Shown: piece after piece, positions 8,789-16,639 of the stretch
Layout of the letters: each line of letters opens with the position of its first letter
Numbering within the stretch: position 1 is the first letter of the stretch
Assembly (NCBI RefSeq): GCF_900111195.1
Contig: NZ_FOGL01000016.1
Location: 1 to 64,000, forward strand
DNA: 64,000 bases
Reading direction: 5' to 3'
Source of the DNA: Gracilibacillus ureilyticus
Lineage (GTDB): Bacteria > Bacillota > Bacilli > Bacillales > Amphibacillaceae
The notes under the pieces: generated by a model
Databases searched by the model: none
What the model was told of the DNA's origin: nothing
The model's input: only the letters and a program-made list of their open reading frames with translations
Translations under genes and position numbers: made by a program

Positions 8789-9091
8789 ATGAGAGTCTTA
8801 TTAGAGTTAGTGAGGATTATTCTTATATTTGGTATTCTTGGTGGCATTCTCAGCCAATTGCTTAAGAATGTCTATTTAGCATTTGGTATGGATGCATACA
8901 ATTACGGTTGGATAGGTTATATCGCCATTCTTATTTTTCTTTTTGTTCTATATAGAAATAAATGGCAGTTCAGTGGCTGGTATAAAGGAAAAGGGCGGGA
9001 AAAACTTCCGAAAAAAGTATCACAAGTGCTTACATTTGTTGTAATTATCCTACTATTATCTCCTCCTGTTATAAGCATCGTAATGAGTTGA
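8789..9091 (+). CDS. Small membrane protein, function unknown
   Basis: 100 residues with about three hydrophobic segments (~4-24, ~42-57, ~78-97) and a basic, aromatic loop (NKWQFSGWYKGKGREKLPKK) that should face the cytoplasm. Start ATG 8789 with GGAGGT seven bases upstream. It follows the WYL gene by 51 bases and could be its operon partner. It is closed by a strong terminator. I do not recognise the family. Confidence 0.7.
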   Translation: MRVLLELVRIILIFGILGGILSQLLKNVYLAFGMDAYNYGWIGYIAILIFLFVLYRNKWQFSGWYKGKGREKLPKKVSQVLTFVVIILLLSPPVISIVMS

Positions 9092-9103
9092 GAGTATGGT
9101 GAC

Positions 9104-9146
9104 AATAAGGGAAAGTCCCATTAAACAGGAGTTTCCCTTATTTTTA
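9104..9146 (+). terminator. Rho-independent terminator
   Basis: Perfect 11-bp stem AATAAGGGAAA / TTTCCCTTATT with a 17-base loop, followed by TTTTT. It ends the WYL/small membrane protein transcript. Confidence 0.85.
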
Positions 9147-9198
9147 AAAACGAACAAATTTTTTCAGAGCCTGTACATTAACGTAACGGAACAGCAGG

Positions 9199-9726
9199 TT
9201 ACTCCTCGTCTGTTAATAACTCAATTTTGAAAATACTTGTTATCCCAGTGCGATCGGTTAATAGTGTGACGGAGATCAAATCACCTTCTGACAAATCTGA
9301 TAGCTGGATAACCGTATCCTGGCGGTATATCGTCACTTCTCCCCATACATCATATTGAAACTCACCTTGGTAATTCTCATCATTGAGGGGAATGCCGTCA
9401 ACCACTATAGATCTCTCGCCAATCTCTTTTACTTCTGCATAGTATGTCTGAATATCAGAATGCTGCAGCACCCATGCATCTTCTTCGTAATCTTTATACG
9501 CATTGATATATCCCGCATAATAGCTGATCAATATACCAATAATTAAAACAATTATGGTCATCACAATAGCAACTCTGTATGGAGGAACCATGGAAGTGCG
9601 CTTGCCCCCGGTTGTTTCTAAAGCCTTATTGATATGCCGTTTATAGACTTGAAAATAAACAATAACCGTAGCGACTAATATAAGTAGAATTGCAAACAGT
9701 CCGTATATGTAAATAGGAAAACCCAT
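9199..9726 (-). CDS. Two-TM membrane protein co-transcribed with a LytTR regulator
   Basis: 175 residues with two membrane segments (~4-26 and ~52-74) separated by a short basic loop, then a ~100-residue domain probably outside the cell, rich in beta strands (IVVDGIPLND, DTVIQLSDL). ATG 9726 has GAGGAGG upstream and begins 13 bases after the LytTR gene stop, so they form an operon. LytTR regulators often travel with a membrane partner that restrains them. This one does not look like the common DUF3021 partner. Role inferred from context. Confidence 0.68.
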   Translation of the reverse strand: MGFPIYIYGLFAILLILVATVIVYFQVYKRHINKALETTGGKRTSMVPPYRVAIVMTIIVLIIGILISYYAGYINAYKDYEEDAWVLQHSDIQTYYAEVKEIGERSIVVDGIPLNDENYQGEFQYDVWGEVTIYRQDTVIQLSDLSEGDLISVTLLTDRTGITSIFKIELLTDEE

Positions 9727-9739
9727 ATGATTGCCTCCT

Positions 9740-10192
9740 CTAAATTCCGAAATATTCTTTAAAAATATGGTAATAGGTCCTTGTTACATCAACACTTTTT
9801 CCATTAGACATTGTAAGGATAAACTTTGACGAAAGAGTAGGTTTAATTCGTTTCACCTTATTTCTTGCAATAACAACAGAGTTACTTATACGCAAAAATT
9901 CTGTTGGGTCTAGCAAACTGACAATTCGGTATAATCGGTCGGTAGCTTGATATTGTGATTCTTGCGTTTGTACCTCAACTGTATGACCGAACGATTCGAT
10001 ACAAACAATATCCTCTACCGGTAAAATGATCCGCGCATTTGTTCCTTTTTCTCTCACAGTCAGATTATCGATGAAGCTGTTGGTTTCACTTAATACCAAG
10101 TCGGCAGTATCATCTATTTCAATCCCTCGTTCTTCGAGTGCTGATTTGATTTCCTCATAACGCTCATTACTAATGTCAAGTTTGATTTTCAA
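9740..10192 (-). CDS. LytTR-domain DNA-binding regulator
   Basis: 150 residues from TTG 10192, chosen because AAGGAGG lies six bases upstream; the longer frame starting at ATG 10270 has no such site. The N-terminal ~50 residues are a helical domain (NERYEEIKSALEERGIEI). Residues ~50-150 form a LytTR domain, with IVCIESFGHTVEVQT and FLRISNSVVIARNKVKRI as hallmark blocks. There is no receiver domain. It should bind DNA repeats, perhaps its own promoter, together with the downstream membrane protein. Confidence 0.85.
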   Translation of the reverse strand: MKIKLDISNERYEEIKSALEERGIEIDDTADLVLSETNSFIDNLTVREKGTNARIILPVEDIVCIESFGHTVEVQTQESQYQATDRLYRIVSLLDPTEFLRISNSVVIARNKVKRIKPTLSSKFILTMSNGKSVDVTRTYYHIFKEYFGI

Positions 10193-10339
10193 ATTGCAGC
10201 CTCCTTTCATTCCTTGTGAAAGATACCCTTGGTTCAAAAGTAGTATAACCATCGGATTTTCGTATTTCAATATAAGAGGAACACTTTACAGATATAGATA
10301 CATAGATTACACAATATGGTGGATAACCAGCAAAATAAA

Positions 10340-10363
10340 AGACACCCTGTTTTCAGGATGTCT
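10340..10363 (-). terminator. Terminator of the nuclease-like gene
   Basis: GACACCCTG / CAGGATGTC stem with a TTTT loop. On the minus strand it is followed by TTTTATTTTG. It lies just past the stop of the gene at 10369. Confidence 0.65.
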
Positions 10364-10368
10364 TCGTA

Positions 10369-11184
10369 TTAAACAAGATGCTTCAATGTCTTCTTTTCAA
10401 TCTCTTTTAGAATTTCTTCATAGTAATTCTTCCTTGGTTCCGATAAGCTATTTAAAAAATGAGATATATGAATAAGTTCTGTTTTTGGTGTTACCATTCT
10501 TTTATATTCGAGTTGAGATGTCTTTCTAAGATATATAATTGATAGCTTCTCAATATGCGGCTCGTATTTTTGTATCGTTTCAGAATTAAACACTGTATGC
10601 TCACTTAATTTCGCATCTACCCAATGAGTTTTACTTAATATAAAATCAGGCTGGCATCCTTTTATGCCAGAATCATATTTAGTAAAAGAGACCTTCACTT
10701 CTTCCAGCAGTTCTCCCACCAATGTCTCGAATTCCCTGCCCAATTCCGAATATATTAATACTAATGGCTTTTTCCTTGGCTTCCAATGCGCGTACTTACG
10801 TACCAATTTATATTCTCTGAAAAATTTTTCAGGCGTCTTAAAGTATTTCACTAAATAATCAAATAGAAATGGGTGTTTTTGTAGTATATCCTCGTCTGAT
10901 GCTTTTCCCTTTTCTTCTATGATTTCCTGGATCATATCTGGAACAGAAATATTATTTAAGCCTACATTTTCAAAAATTACTTGCATAATATAATGACGGC
11001 CATTTAGCTCCAGCCATTTTCGCCCAAATGGAATGGCATTATGGGAACCAATAACAACTGAAGAAAGTTCCACTACCTCGTCTAATGACATTCGATTAAC
11101 TTCATCCAATGATAGAGTTAACTCTTTAGGATTGATATGAAGGAAGCGGTTGTTAGTGTATAATTCATGTGATGTGTTTTCCAA
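10369..11184 (-). CDS. Uncharacterised protein with a PD-(D/E)XK-like nuclease motif
   Basis: 271 residues; start TTG 11184 (GGGAGGG upstream) with TATAAT-type promoter bases 5' of it. The N-terminal half is helical. From ~150 the order is GREFETLVGELLEE, then CQPDFIL and WVDAKLS (about residues 175-195). This fits the core E...PD...(D)xK of restriction-like endonucleases. It is flanked by its own promoter and terminator, so it is a single-gene unit. It could be a solitary restriction or repair enzyme. The motif is convincing by eye but no family is recognised. Confidence 0.6.
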   Translation of the reverse strand: MENTSHELYTNNRFLHINPKELTLSLDEVNRMSLDEVVELSSVVIGSHNAIPFGRKWLELNGRHYIMQVIFENVGLNNISVPDMIQEIIEEKGKASDEDILQKHPFLFDYLVKYFKTPEKFFREYKLVRKYAHWKPRKKPLVLIYSELGREFETLVGELLEEVKVSFTKYDSGIKGCQPDFILSKTHWVDAKLSEHTVFNSETIQKYEPHIEKLSIIYLRKTSQLEYKRMVTPKTELIHISHFLNSLSEPRKNYYEEILKEIEKKTLKHLV

Positions 11185-11327
11185 ATTACTCCCTCCCGAA
11201 CCTCTATTATAGCATGTTCCCTCTTCATTCTTTTAAGAAAGTATTTCCAATATCTTGCTTGATCAACTCGTTCTTTGCAATAAGCGGACGATTCAAAAGT
11301 ATAATGATACAGCCCGGCCCCCATGAG

Positions 11328-11365
11328 AAAGGTACGTTAATGATATCATCAACGTACCTTTTTGA
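11328..11365. terminator. Hairpin downstream of the VWA lipoprotein
   Basis: Arms AAAGGTACGTT / AACGTACCTTT are perfect and the loop contains TGATATCATC, itself a palindrome. The T-run is better on the + strand than on the minus strand, so termination of the minus-strand gene is only probable. Confidence 0.5.
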
Positions 11366-11366
11366 A

Positions 11367-12752
11367 CTACTCATTTTTCAAATTATCCCGCTCTTCGCTT
11401 GCCTTATCGCGAATTTCATTTCTTAAATCTAAACCTTTACTTATTAATTCCTTCCGATATGAAAAAGAAGTGTTAAATAAATATGATCTTAAACCGCGTT
11501 GTCTTTTTGATGCTTCAAAAGGCCGTATCTCTAAATCACTCTCTACTTCGCTTAATTGTTCATTCCAGTATGCTGCAATTTCCTCTATCCGCTCTCGCTC
11601 TATTTTCGCAAGCTCCCTTGCTTCTTTTTCTGTATCAAATAAGGCATTAACTCTTTCACTCTGTGATTCGATATAGTGGCTTACATTCTCATTAGACCAA
11701 CTTTGCCATTCTGAACGGAGGTCTCGTTTCGCCTGCTCAAAATACCTTTGTAATTCTTCTTTTGAATCGACTGTTGAATATTCACCATTTCCGGCTTCTG
11801 CAACTTCCTTAAGTGCATCTTGACCTTCATCGTCCAAGTCAAAGCCAATAATATTAACAATTGCTTCTATCTCTGATTGATTCAGACTTTTAGCCGTTTC
11901 AACAGGATCCCCATCACATGTTTCCATACCATCACTAACAATATAAATAATATTGTTCACATTTTCCCCTGTCTGGTCTTTTAAGTCATTCATCGCTTCT
12001 TCCATCGACTTTGCTAACGGGGTCCAGCCAGCTGGAGAAAATTGCTCTAGCGAAGCTGTAAATTCTTCTTGATTAAATTCCCCAAGCGGATAAATTTGTT
12101 CCGAACTACTGCAGGATAATTCCCAATCGGCTGGATCACTTGTACCTTTGTGCCCGTATACACGCAAGGAAACTTGGGCTTCTTCTGGAAGCTCTTCAAC
12201 AAAAGATTGTACTGCATCTTTTGCTAATTCCATCTTACTAATACCGTCTATCTCTCCTTCCATACTTCCGCTTGAGTCAAGTAGAATCTGGACATTCATT
12301 TTTGGACCGACTACCCCTTCTGGTGTACTTAGCTCCCCATCAGGTTGTGCAGTTGGTGTATCATAGGAAGTATCGACATCTTGCATTGCTTCATAGAAAA
12401 AACGGTAATCCTCTGCAATCAAAGAAATAAATCGATAATAATAGTCATCCTTTGATTCCCCTGATGGAAATCCTTCGATCTCTTTCTTTATTGCCTCCAA
12501 ATCATAATTGTCCCCACTATAGGGTCCAGGTTCCAGTTGCACCATTTCCTCAGGATCCTCTGTGACATACTGTAAATAATTGTCATTAGTAACTTGTTTC
12601 GCTTCAGCATTAGCCGTTTCTGTGCTTTCATTATTTGATTCCATGTTTTCGGTCTGTTCTTCATTCTCCTGATTATTTGTATCATTAGAACAACCTGCAA
12701 TAAAAAGAATGCAGATAATTAACCCATAACCTAACAGTCTGCTAATTTTCAT
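11367..12752 (-). CDS. VWA-domain lipoprotein
   Basis: 461 residues from ATG 12752 (AAGGGAG upstream; the frame extends to 12833 without a ribosome site). The lipobox is FIAGC. A Glu/Asn-rich linker precedes a von Willebrand A domain. Its metal site (MIDAS) is DSSGSM, with TPLAKS and SDGMETCDGD as further metal and loop motifs. Two Cys pairs are likely outside the cell. The helical C-terminus (ERVNALFDTEKEARELAK) resembles a coiled coil. A paralogue lies at 56053. VWA lipoproteins usually bind other proteins at the surface; the partner is unknown. Confidence 0.85.
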   Translation of the reverse strand: MKISRLLGYGLIICILFIAGCSNDTNNQENEEQTENMESNNESTETANAEAKQVTNDNYLQYVTEDPEEMVQLEPGPYSGDNYDLEAIKKEIEGFPSGESKDDYYYRFISLIAEDYRFFYEAMQDVDTSYDTPTAQPDGELSTPEGVVGPKMNVQILLDSSGSMEGEIDGISKMELAKDAVQSFVEELPEEAQVSLRVYGHKGTSDPADWELSCSSSEQIYPLGEFNQEEFTASLEQFSPAGWTPLAKSMEEAMNDLKDQTGENVNNIIYIVSDGMETCDGDPVETAKSLNQSEIEAIVNIIGFDLDDEGQDALKEVAEAGNGEYSTVDSKEELQRYFEQAKRDLRSEWQSWSNENVSHYIESQSERVNALFDTEKEARELAKIERERIEEIAAYWNEQLSEVESDLEIRPFEASKRQRGLRSYLFNTSFSYRKELISKGLDLRNEIRDKASEERDNLKNE

Positions 12753-13118
12753 CTTATACTCCCTTCCAGCGAATCCTGAATCAACTTTAATATTAAAATT
12801 TTCAGATGGATTTTTTCGAATTGAGTATAACACAAAAACGCAGATGTATTAGTTAAAAATGGAAAATATGGTTCCTAACAACTATCGAAAGGGAGGAAAG
12901 AGGTCTCTGTTATAGGTCTATTTCCATAATAAAGATCATTCATTTATTAAGAGGTCGATAGCCATAAAACATTGCTAAAAACAAACCAGTACCGCTTATT
13001 GCTATGTAAACTTGAAAAGCGTCTTTTCACAAGTTGAAATTGATTGCACTTCAATTAACCAACAGGTTTAATCCCCATTTTGAAGGGCTGCTAATAGATA
13101 ATTGATTATTGCTAAATA
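12753..13118. other. Region without an intact gene
   Basis: Mostly featureless. On the minus strand, 12949-13017 reads as a short hydrophobic tail ending LNK and a stop (QVYIAISGTGLFLAMFYGYR), which could be the last membrane helix of a lost gene. Very weak evidence. Confidence 0.3.
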
Positions 13119-13226
13119 TCGGGAGGATTCACAGAAGAGGTTTACAGGCTGTTAGAAGCTTTCAGTGCATTAGTACACCAGGTCGCCAATTCACTATTAG
13201 AACAAAATTTCCCTGAAACATTACAT
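13119..13226 (+). pseudogene. Fragment of a second copy of the HNH (sulfur-binding type) endonuclease gene
   Basis: Reads GGFTEEVYRLLEAFSALV then HQVANSLLEQNFPETLH. The intact gene at 15770 has GGFTEEVYKLLESDDALV and DQVANLLLEQHFTETLH (its residues ~106-140). The DNA also matches (GGAGGATTCACAGAAGA in both). The fragment is on the + strand while the intact gene is on the minus strand, and nothing recognisable flanks it. It is a relic of a duplicated or replaced restriction module. Confidence 0.85.
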
Positions 13227-13452
13227 TTAAGTTTCGGCCATTCATTAGTGCTCGATGTGTTGATTAGTGATTTCTTTCACCTGATTTCTACCAAGAGCGT
13301 TGAAGATATCTGAATTTTCATTTAGTCAGTGCGCTTCATCTGTTATTAACACTTCTTATTCATTTGATTCGGTATATGAGTGATCCTTTATATTGGTTTT
13401 CGATATGATTCTAAGACAGAAGCATTAGACAGATGTTCAAAAAGCAGAATGG
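13227..13452. other. Region without an intact gene, after the HNH relic
   Basis: The frame of the relic stays open to a TGA near 13311 but no longer resembles the intact HNH gene. No other gene or hairpin is seen. Confidence 0.35.
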
Positions 13453-13453
13453 A

Positions 13454-13480
13454 AAAAAGTGTTGTTCTCATACCACTTTA
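13454..13480 (-). terminator. Terminator overlapping the Sel1 gene stop
   Basis: AAAGTGG / CACTTTT arms around a ~10-base loop. On the minus strand it is followed by TTCCATTCTGCTTTTT. The stem includes the stop codon of the gene at 13478. Confidence 0.5.
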
Positions 13481-14473
13481 TAATTCTTTTAACCGCTCCT
13501 TTGCCTGAGCATCTCCTTTTAAAGCAGCTTTTTGATACCACGATTTCGCTTTTTTCAAATTAACGGGAGTGCCGATCCCTAACTCATAACAAAGACCAAG
13601 ATTAAATTCTCCATAAGAGTCCCCTCTATCAGCAGCCATTTGATACCACGATATCGCTTCCTCCCCCTGGCCTAAATCGACTGCCTCATGCCCTAAGCGA
13701 TTTGCTGCAAACATATCACCATGAAGGGCGGATTCCGTAAACCAACGCTTAGATTCTTCCTTGTCCACTTCTGTCCCAACCCCATTTTCATACATATAGC
13801 CAAGTGTGTACATTGCTTCCGGTACGCCTTTAGCAGCTGCTTGCTTGAAAAGTTTCAGCGCTTTTTCTTCATTCTTCTCCACATACTCCCCACGTAAATA
13901 CATATCCGCATAATTGTTTAGTGCGTCCCCATGGCCCAATTCTGCAGCTTTTTTATAATAATAATAAGTTTTTTCAAGATCTTGTTCGACAACTTTACCC
14001 ATAAAATATTCATTCCCCAGCCAATAAAGGGCATCCGAACTACCAGCCTCGCCTGCTACTTTGAACCAGTCAAAAGCCCATTCATCACGCTCCATTGATT
14101 TATAAAAATGACCAAGTTCGAGCTGTGTATCTAAATCGCCTTCTAAGGCTTTTTGATACAGCGAGATAACTTCCTCTTCTTCCTTTTCATTGATATAAAT
14201 TACCGCTGGATCGTTGGTAGGATTGATTATTTCAGATAATATAATTTCTAAATCACGTATTAAAATAAATTTATATTTCTCCTGAAAGGTAGTTACATGC
14301 TCTAACTGCGTATACAGGATATGAATATCATCAGGGAGGTTACTTTTTAAAGCAACACATTCTTTTAAGATCAAAGAAAGTTCATCAATAAAATGATCAC
14401 TTGCAGTTAGGTTTCCTAGCCTTTCAGCAGCTTTCGTATAACCGTTTTTAGATAATTCTTGTTTTAAATCCAC
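13478..14473 (-). CDS. Sel1-like repeat (SLR) protein
   Basis: 331 residues, probably cytoplasmic (no signal). Residues ~1-105 are a helical, unrecognised domain. From ~107 to the end there are about six Sel1-type TPR repeats of 36 residues, for example ALNNYADMYLRGEYVEKNEE and AMYTLGYMYENGVGTEVDKE. Such solenoids scaffold protein complexes. It stands next to the restriction region but shares no operon with it. Partner unknown. Confidence 0.85.
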   Translation of the reverse strand: MDLKQELSKNGYTKAAERLGNLTASDHFIDELSLILKECVALKSNLPDDIHILYTQLEHVTTFQEKYKFILIRDLEIILSEIINPTNDPAVIYINEKEEEEVISLYQKALEGDLDTQLELGHFYKSMERDEWAFDWFKVAGEAGSSDALYWLGNEYFMGKVVEQDLEKTYYYYKKAAELGHGDALNNYADMYLRGEYVEKNEEKALKLFKQAAAKGVPEAMYTLGYMYENGVGTEVDKEESKRWFTESALHGDMFAANRLGHEAVDLGQGEEAISWYQMAADRGDSYGEFNLGLCYELGIGTPVNLKKAKSWYQKAALKGDAQAKERLKEL

Positions 14474-14957
14474 TTGTAAGACACCTTTCTATTATCTAAT
14501 TTAGGTAGAGTATCTCATATTTTATTGTTTAAGCATAGTATATGGCCAATCCCATTCAGTTATATGGAATCATTCGCGTATTTGCCTAGGAGTTTAAAAG
14601 GCTTTTTAAAGTTCTCGAATATTGGTCTCGTTAAATATCCTTCATGTGAAAAACCCGGGTTGTAGTAGATAGATATTGGTGCGCTTGTTGGAAAAGCATG
14701 TATATCAATGTGGAGAAATACTTATGGGAGGTTTATGGTGAAAAGTTAATCGATGTATAACTGCTTCTTTTCGCACTTCATAGCGGGCTCCACCTTCAAG
14801 GCAATTTGATTTGATAATATTTAGGGTGATCCAGTGAAGTGTTTAATTCTGTCTACTTCTATTATTTTAAATTTGTAACCATGTACAAAAGCAGCCAATA
14901 TTGCCATCGTCTTCTTTGTAATTTTATAAGAATCCATCAAGATAAACACTTGCATTA
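14474..14957. other. Intergenic region without visible features
   Basis: No credible gene, hairpin or repeat found. It separates the Sel1 gene from the XRE regulator. Confidence 0.5.
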
Positions 14958-15233
14958 TCAAGATTGTTTATTCTGTTTTTCTAATTCGCGGGTAATTTTT
15001 TCTGATAATTCATCTATGGAGAAATCTAAAACTTGTGATAAATCTCTTATAACAGAGAAATGGGGATCTGGGTAGTGCCCTCTTTCTATCTTTCCGTAGT
15101 GCTTTTCATTAAGACCTATTTGTTCAGCGACATATTCCTGTGTCCACTTCGGATCATTATCTTTCAGCTTTTCTCTGTATGCTCTGATGCATGAACCTAA
15201 TATAATACCATTCATTTCACGCTTTACTGGCAA
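14958..15233 (-). CDS. XRE-family HTH regulator
   Basis: 91 residues; start TTG 15233 with GAGGGG eight bases upstream. The Cro/CI-type helix-turn-helix spans ~12-70, with WTQEYVAEQIGLNEKHYGKI as the core helices. The C-terminus DFSIDELSEKITRELEKQ would dimerise. It is last on the minus strand after the restriction operon and a small protein, and may control them. The start could alternatively be ATG at 15215. Confidence 0.82.
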   Translation of the reverse strand: MPVKREMNGIILGSCIRAYREKLKDNDPKWTQEYVAEQIGLNEKHYGKIERGHYPDPHFSVIRDLSQVLDFSIDELSEKITRELEKQNKQS

Positions 15234-15427
15234 GGAAAATACCCCTCATAACTTTTTAACCTCATTATCAGTTAATCAGGAATATGTGAACACACAATTA
15301 ACCACTTATTGGATTTTAACGTGGACAAGGAGCGATAATTTTGGTGTTCTAAAAAGTCACAAAAAAAAAGAACCTGATTGGCTCATTCGCAGATAGGAGA
15401 TTTCACCCTTACCACCCTACAAGTAAT

Positions 15428-15604
15428 TTATTTGTTTAATTTCCATACTCCAGCTCCAGGTACAACAACTGTTCCAGAATGACGAAGGTACGTTTTTGCG
15501 GTTTTCTCTCCAAGTAACCCTTCTTTCATTTTACGGTTAACTTCTTGTTTATAAGTTTGATACAGATCTTCTAATTGTTTAATAAATTCCTGTGTTACCC
15601 TCAC
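15428..15604 (-). CDS. 58-residue small protein between the HNH nuclease and the XRE regulator
   Basis: Start GTG 15604 with AAAGGAG about eight bases upstream, stop TAA 15428-15430. The N-terminus EFIKQLEDLYQTYKQEVNRK is a strong amphipathic helix. LGEKTAKTYLRHSGTVVVPG and a final VWKLNK follow. The codon pattern and ribosome site support a real gene. It follows the type IV restriction operon on the same strand. I do not recognise a family. It might be an accessory or regulator of the restriction genes, which is inference from position. Confidence 0.65.
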   Translation of the reverse strand: MRVTQEFIKQLEDLYQTYKQEVNRKMKEGLLGEKTAKTYLRHSGTVVVPGAGVWKLNK

Positions 15605-15769
15605 TATTACAACTCCTTTTTACTTTTAAGCATATTATAATTAGAAATGAAAAATTTGCGCAAGTAATCGATTAGTGTGATGAATGTTGTGTTTTTGATG
15701 TATTTTCAAAACAGTGTGAGTACCTTGTGGTCATATGGAATATAAACCCAACCACTCTCTTCTTAAATC

Positions 15770-16639
15770 TTATACTACGCTCTCTACATTGCCTTTATAG
15801 ACTTCTCTTATATGCCAATAGATAAATTGCTCATTTGGCAAGTAACTATTTTGAAATGGTTTGCGAATATATTGTTGATCATAGCGCTTCACCAATTCAT
15901 CAAAAGTTCCCTTTCCGACCGCTTTTTCAGATACATGGATTTTATAATCCGAAGTGATAGCAAATACTCCTCTATCAAATAATCCATGATGCAATGAACA
16001 TAATGCCAATCCGTTCTCTTCCGTATCAGGCCCACCAATATTGTGCCACTTAATATGTGCAGCTTCTAAGCCGATCAGTTGCTGATTCAACTTCACCTGA
16101 AAGCCGCAGATCGCACATTGATGTTGATAGGCACTCAAGACTTTCGCTCTGAATTCCGGGTCTCTTTTTCTTTTTCTATAATACGTCAACTGCAAACCGA
16201 CTACTTGTAATATCTCGTTATGTAAGGTTTCAGTAAAATGCTGCTCCAGTAATAAATTGGCGACTTGATCGACTAGTGCATCATCAGATTCTAACAGCTT
16301 GTAGACTTCTTCTGTGAATCCTCCTGATACATGATAGTCAATTAATGATTTGTTAAAGGAATCACTCATTAGAACTGGTTTATCCAATTCCCAAATGCCA
16401 TCCCTTTCTAATCTTACAAAAGGCTGTTCCGGATGATAAGATTTCCGTTTCGGACCATATTCTATTAATAATTCTACTAACTTCGGTTTTGCATTGGCGT
16501 ATAAGAAACGCTTCTGACGAGTTAACTGCCATTGCCCTAATGCATATAAAATCAGTAGTGGTTTATGTGGTGCTCGTTGATCTCCTTTTTTCCAAACTGC
16601 CAAATTGGATATGCGCTCTAATAATTCAGACTTATTCAC
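15770..16639 (-). CDS. HNH restriction endonuclease with sulfur-binding-type N-terminal domain
   Basis: 289 residues. The N-terminal ~140 residues carry RAPHKPLLILYALG (22-35), the hallmark of the sulfur-binding domain of ScoMcrA-type enzymes that recognise phosphorothioate-modified DNA. The HNH domain at ~165-235 has CAIC (175-178), AAHIKWHN (193-200), Asn209 and CSLHH (214-218), giving a zinc-bound beta-beta-alpha-metal nuclease. ATG 16639 overlaps the McrC-like stop by ATGA, so translation is coupled. Known relatives cut foreign modified DNA. Dependence on phosphorothioation here is a family-based expectation. Confidence 0.85.
   Translation of the reverse strand: MNKSELLERISNLAVWKKGDQRAPHKPLLILYALGQWQLTRQKRFLYANAKPKLVELLIEYGPKRKSYHPEQPFVRLERDGIWELDKPVLMSDSFNKSLIDYHVSGGFTEEVYKLLESDDALVDQVANLLLEQHFTETLHNEILQVVGLQLTYYRKRKRDPEFRAKVLSAYQHQCAICGFQVKLNQQLIGLEAAHIKWHNIGGPDTEENGLALCSLHHGLFDRGVFAITSDYKIHVSEKAVGKGTFDELVKRYDQQYIRKPFQNSYLPNEQFIYWHIREVYKGNVESVV

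Noticed and set aside
11118-11324. 68-codon minus-strand frame upstream of the nuclease-like gene
   Set aside because: It overlaps the promoter, ribosome site and start of the nuclease-like gene in another frame, and has no homology I can see.
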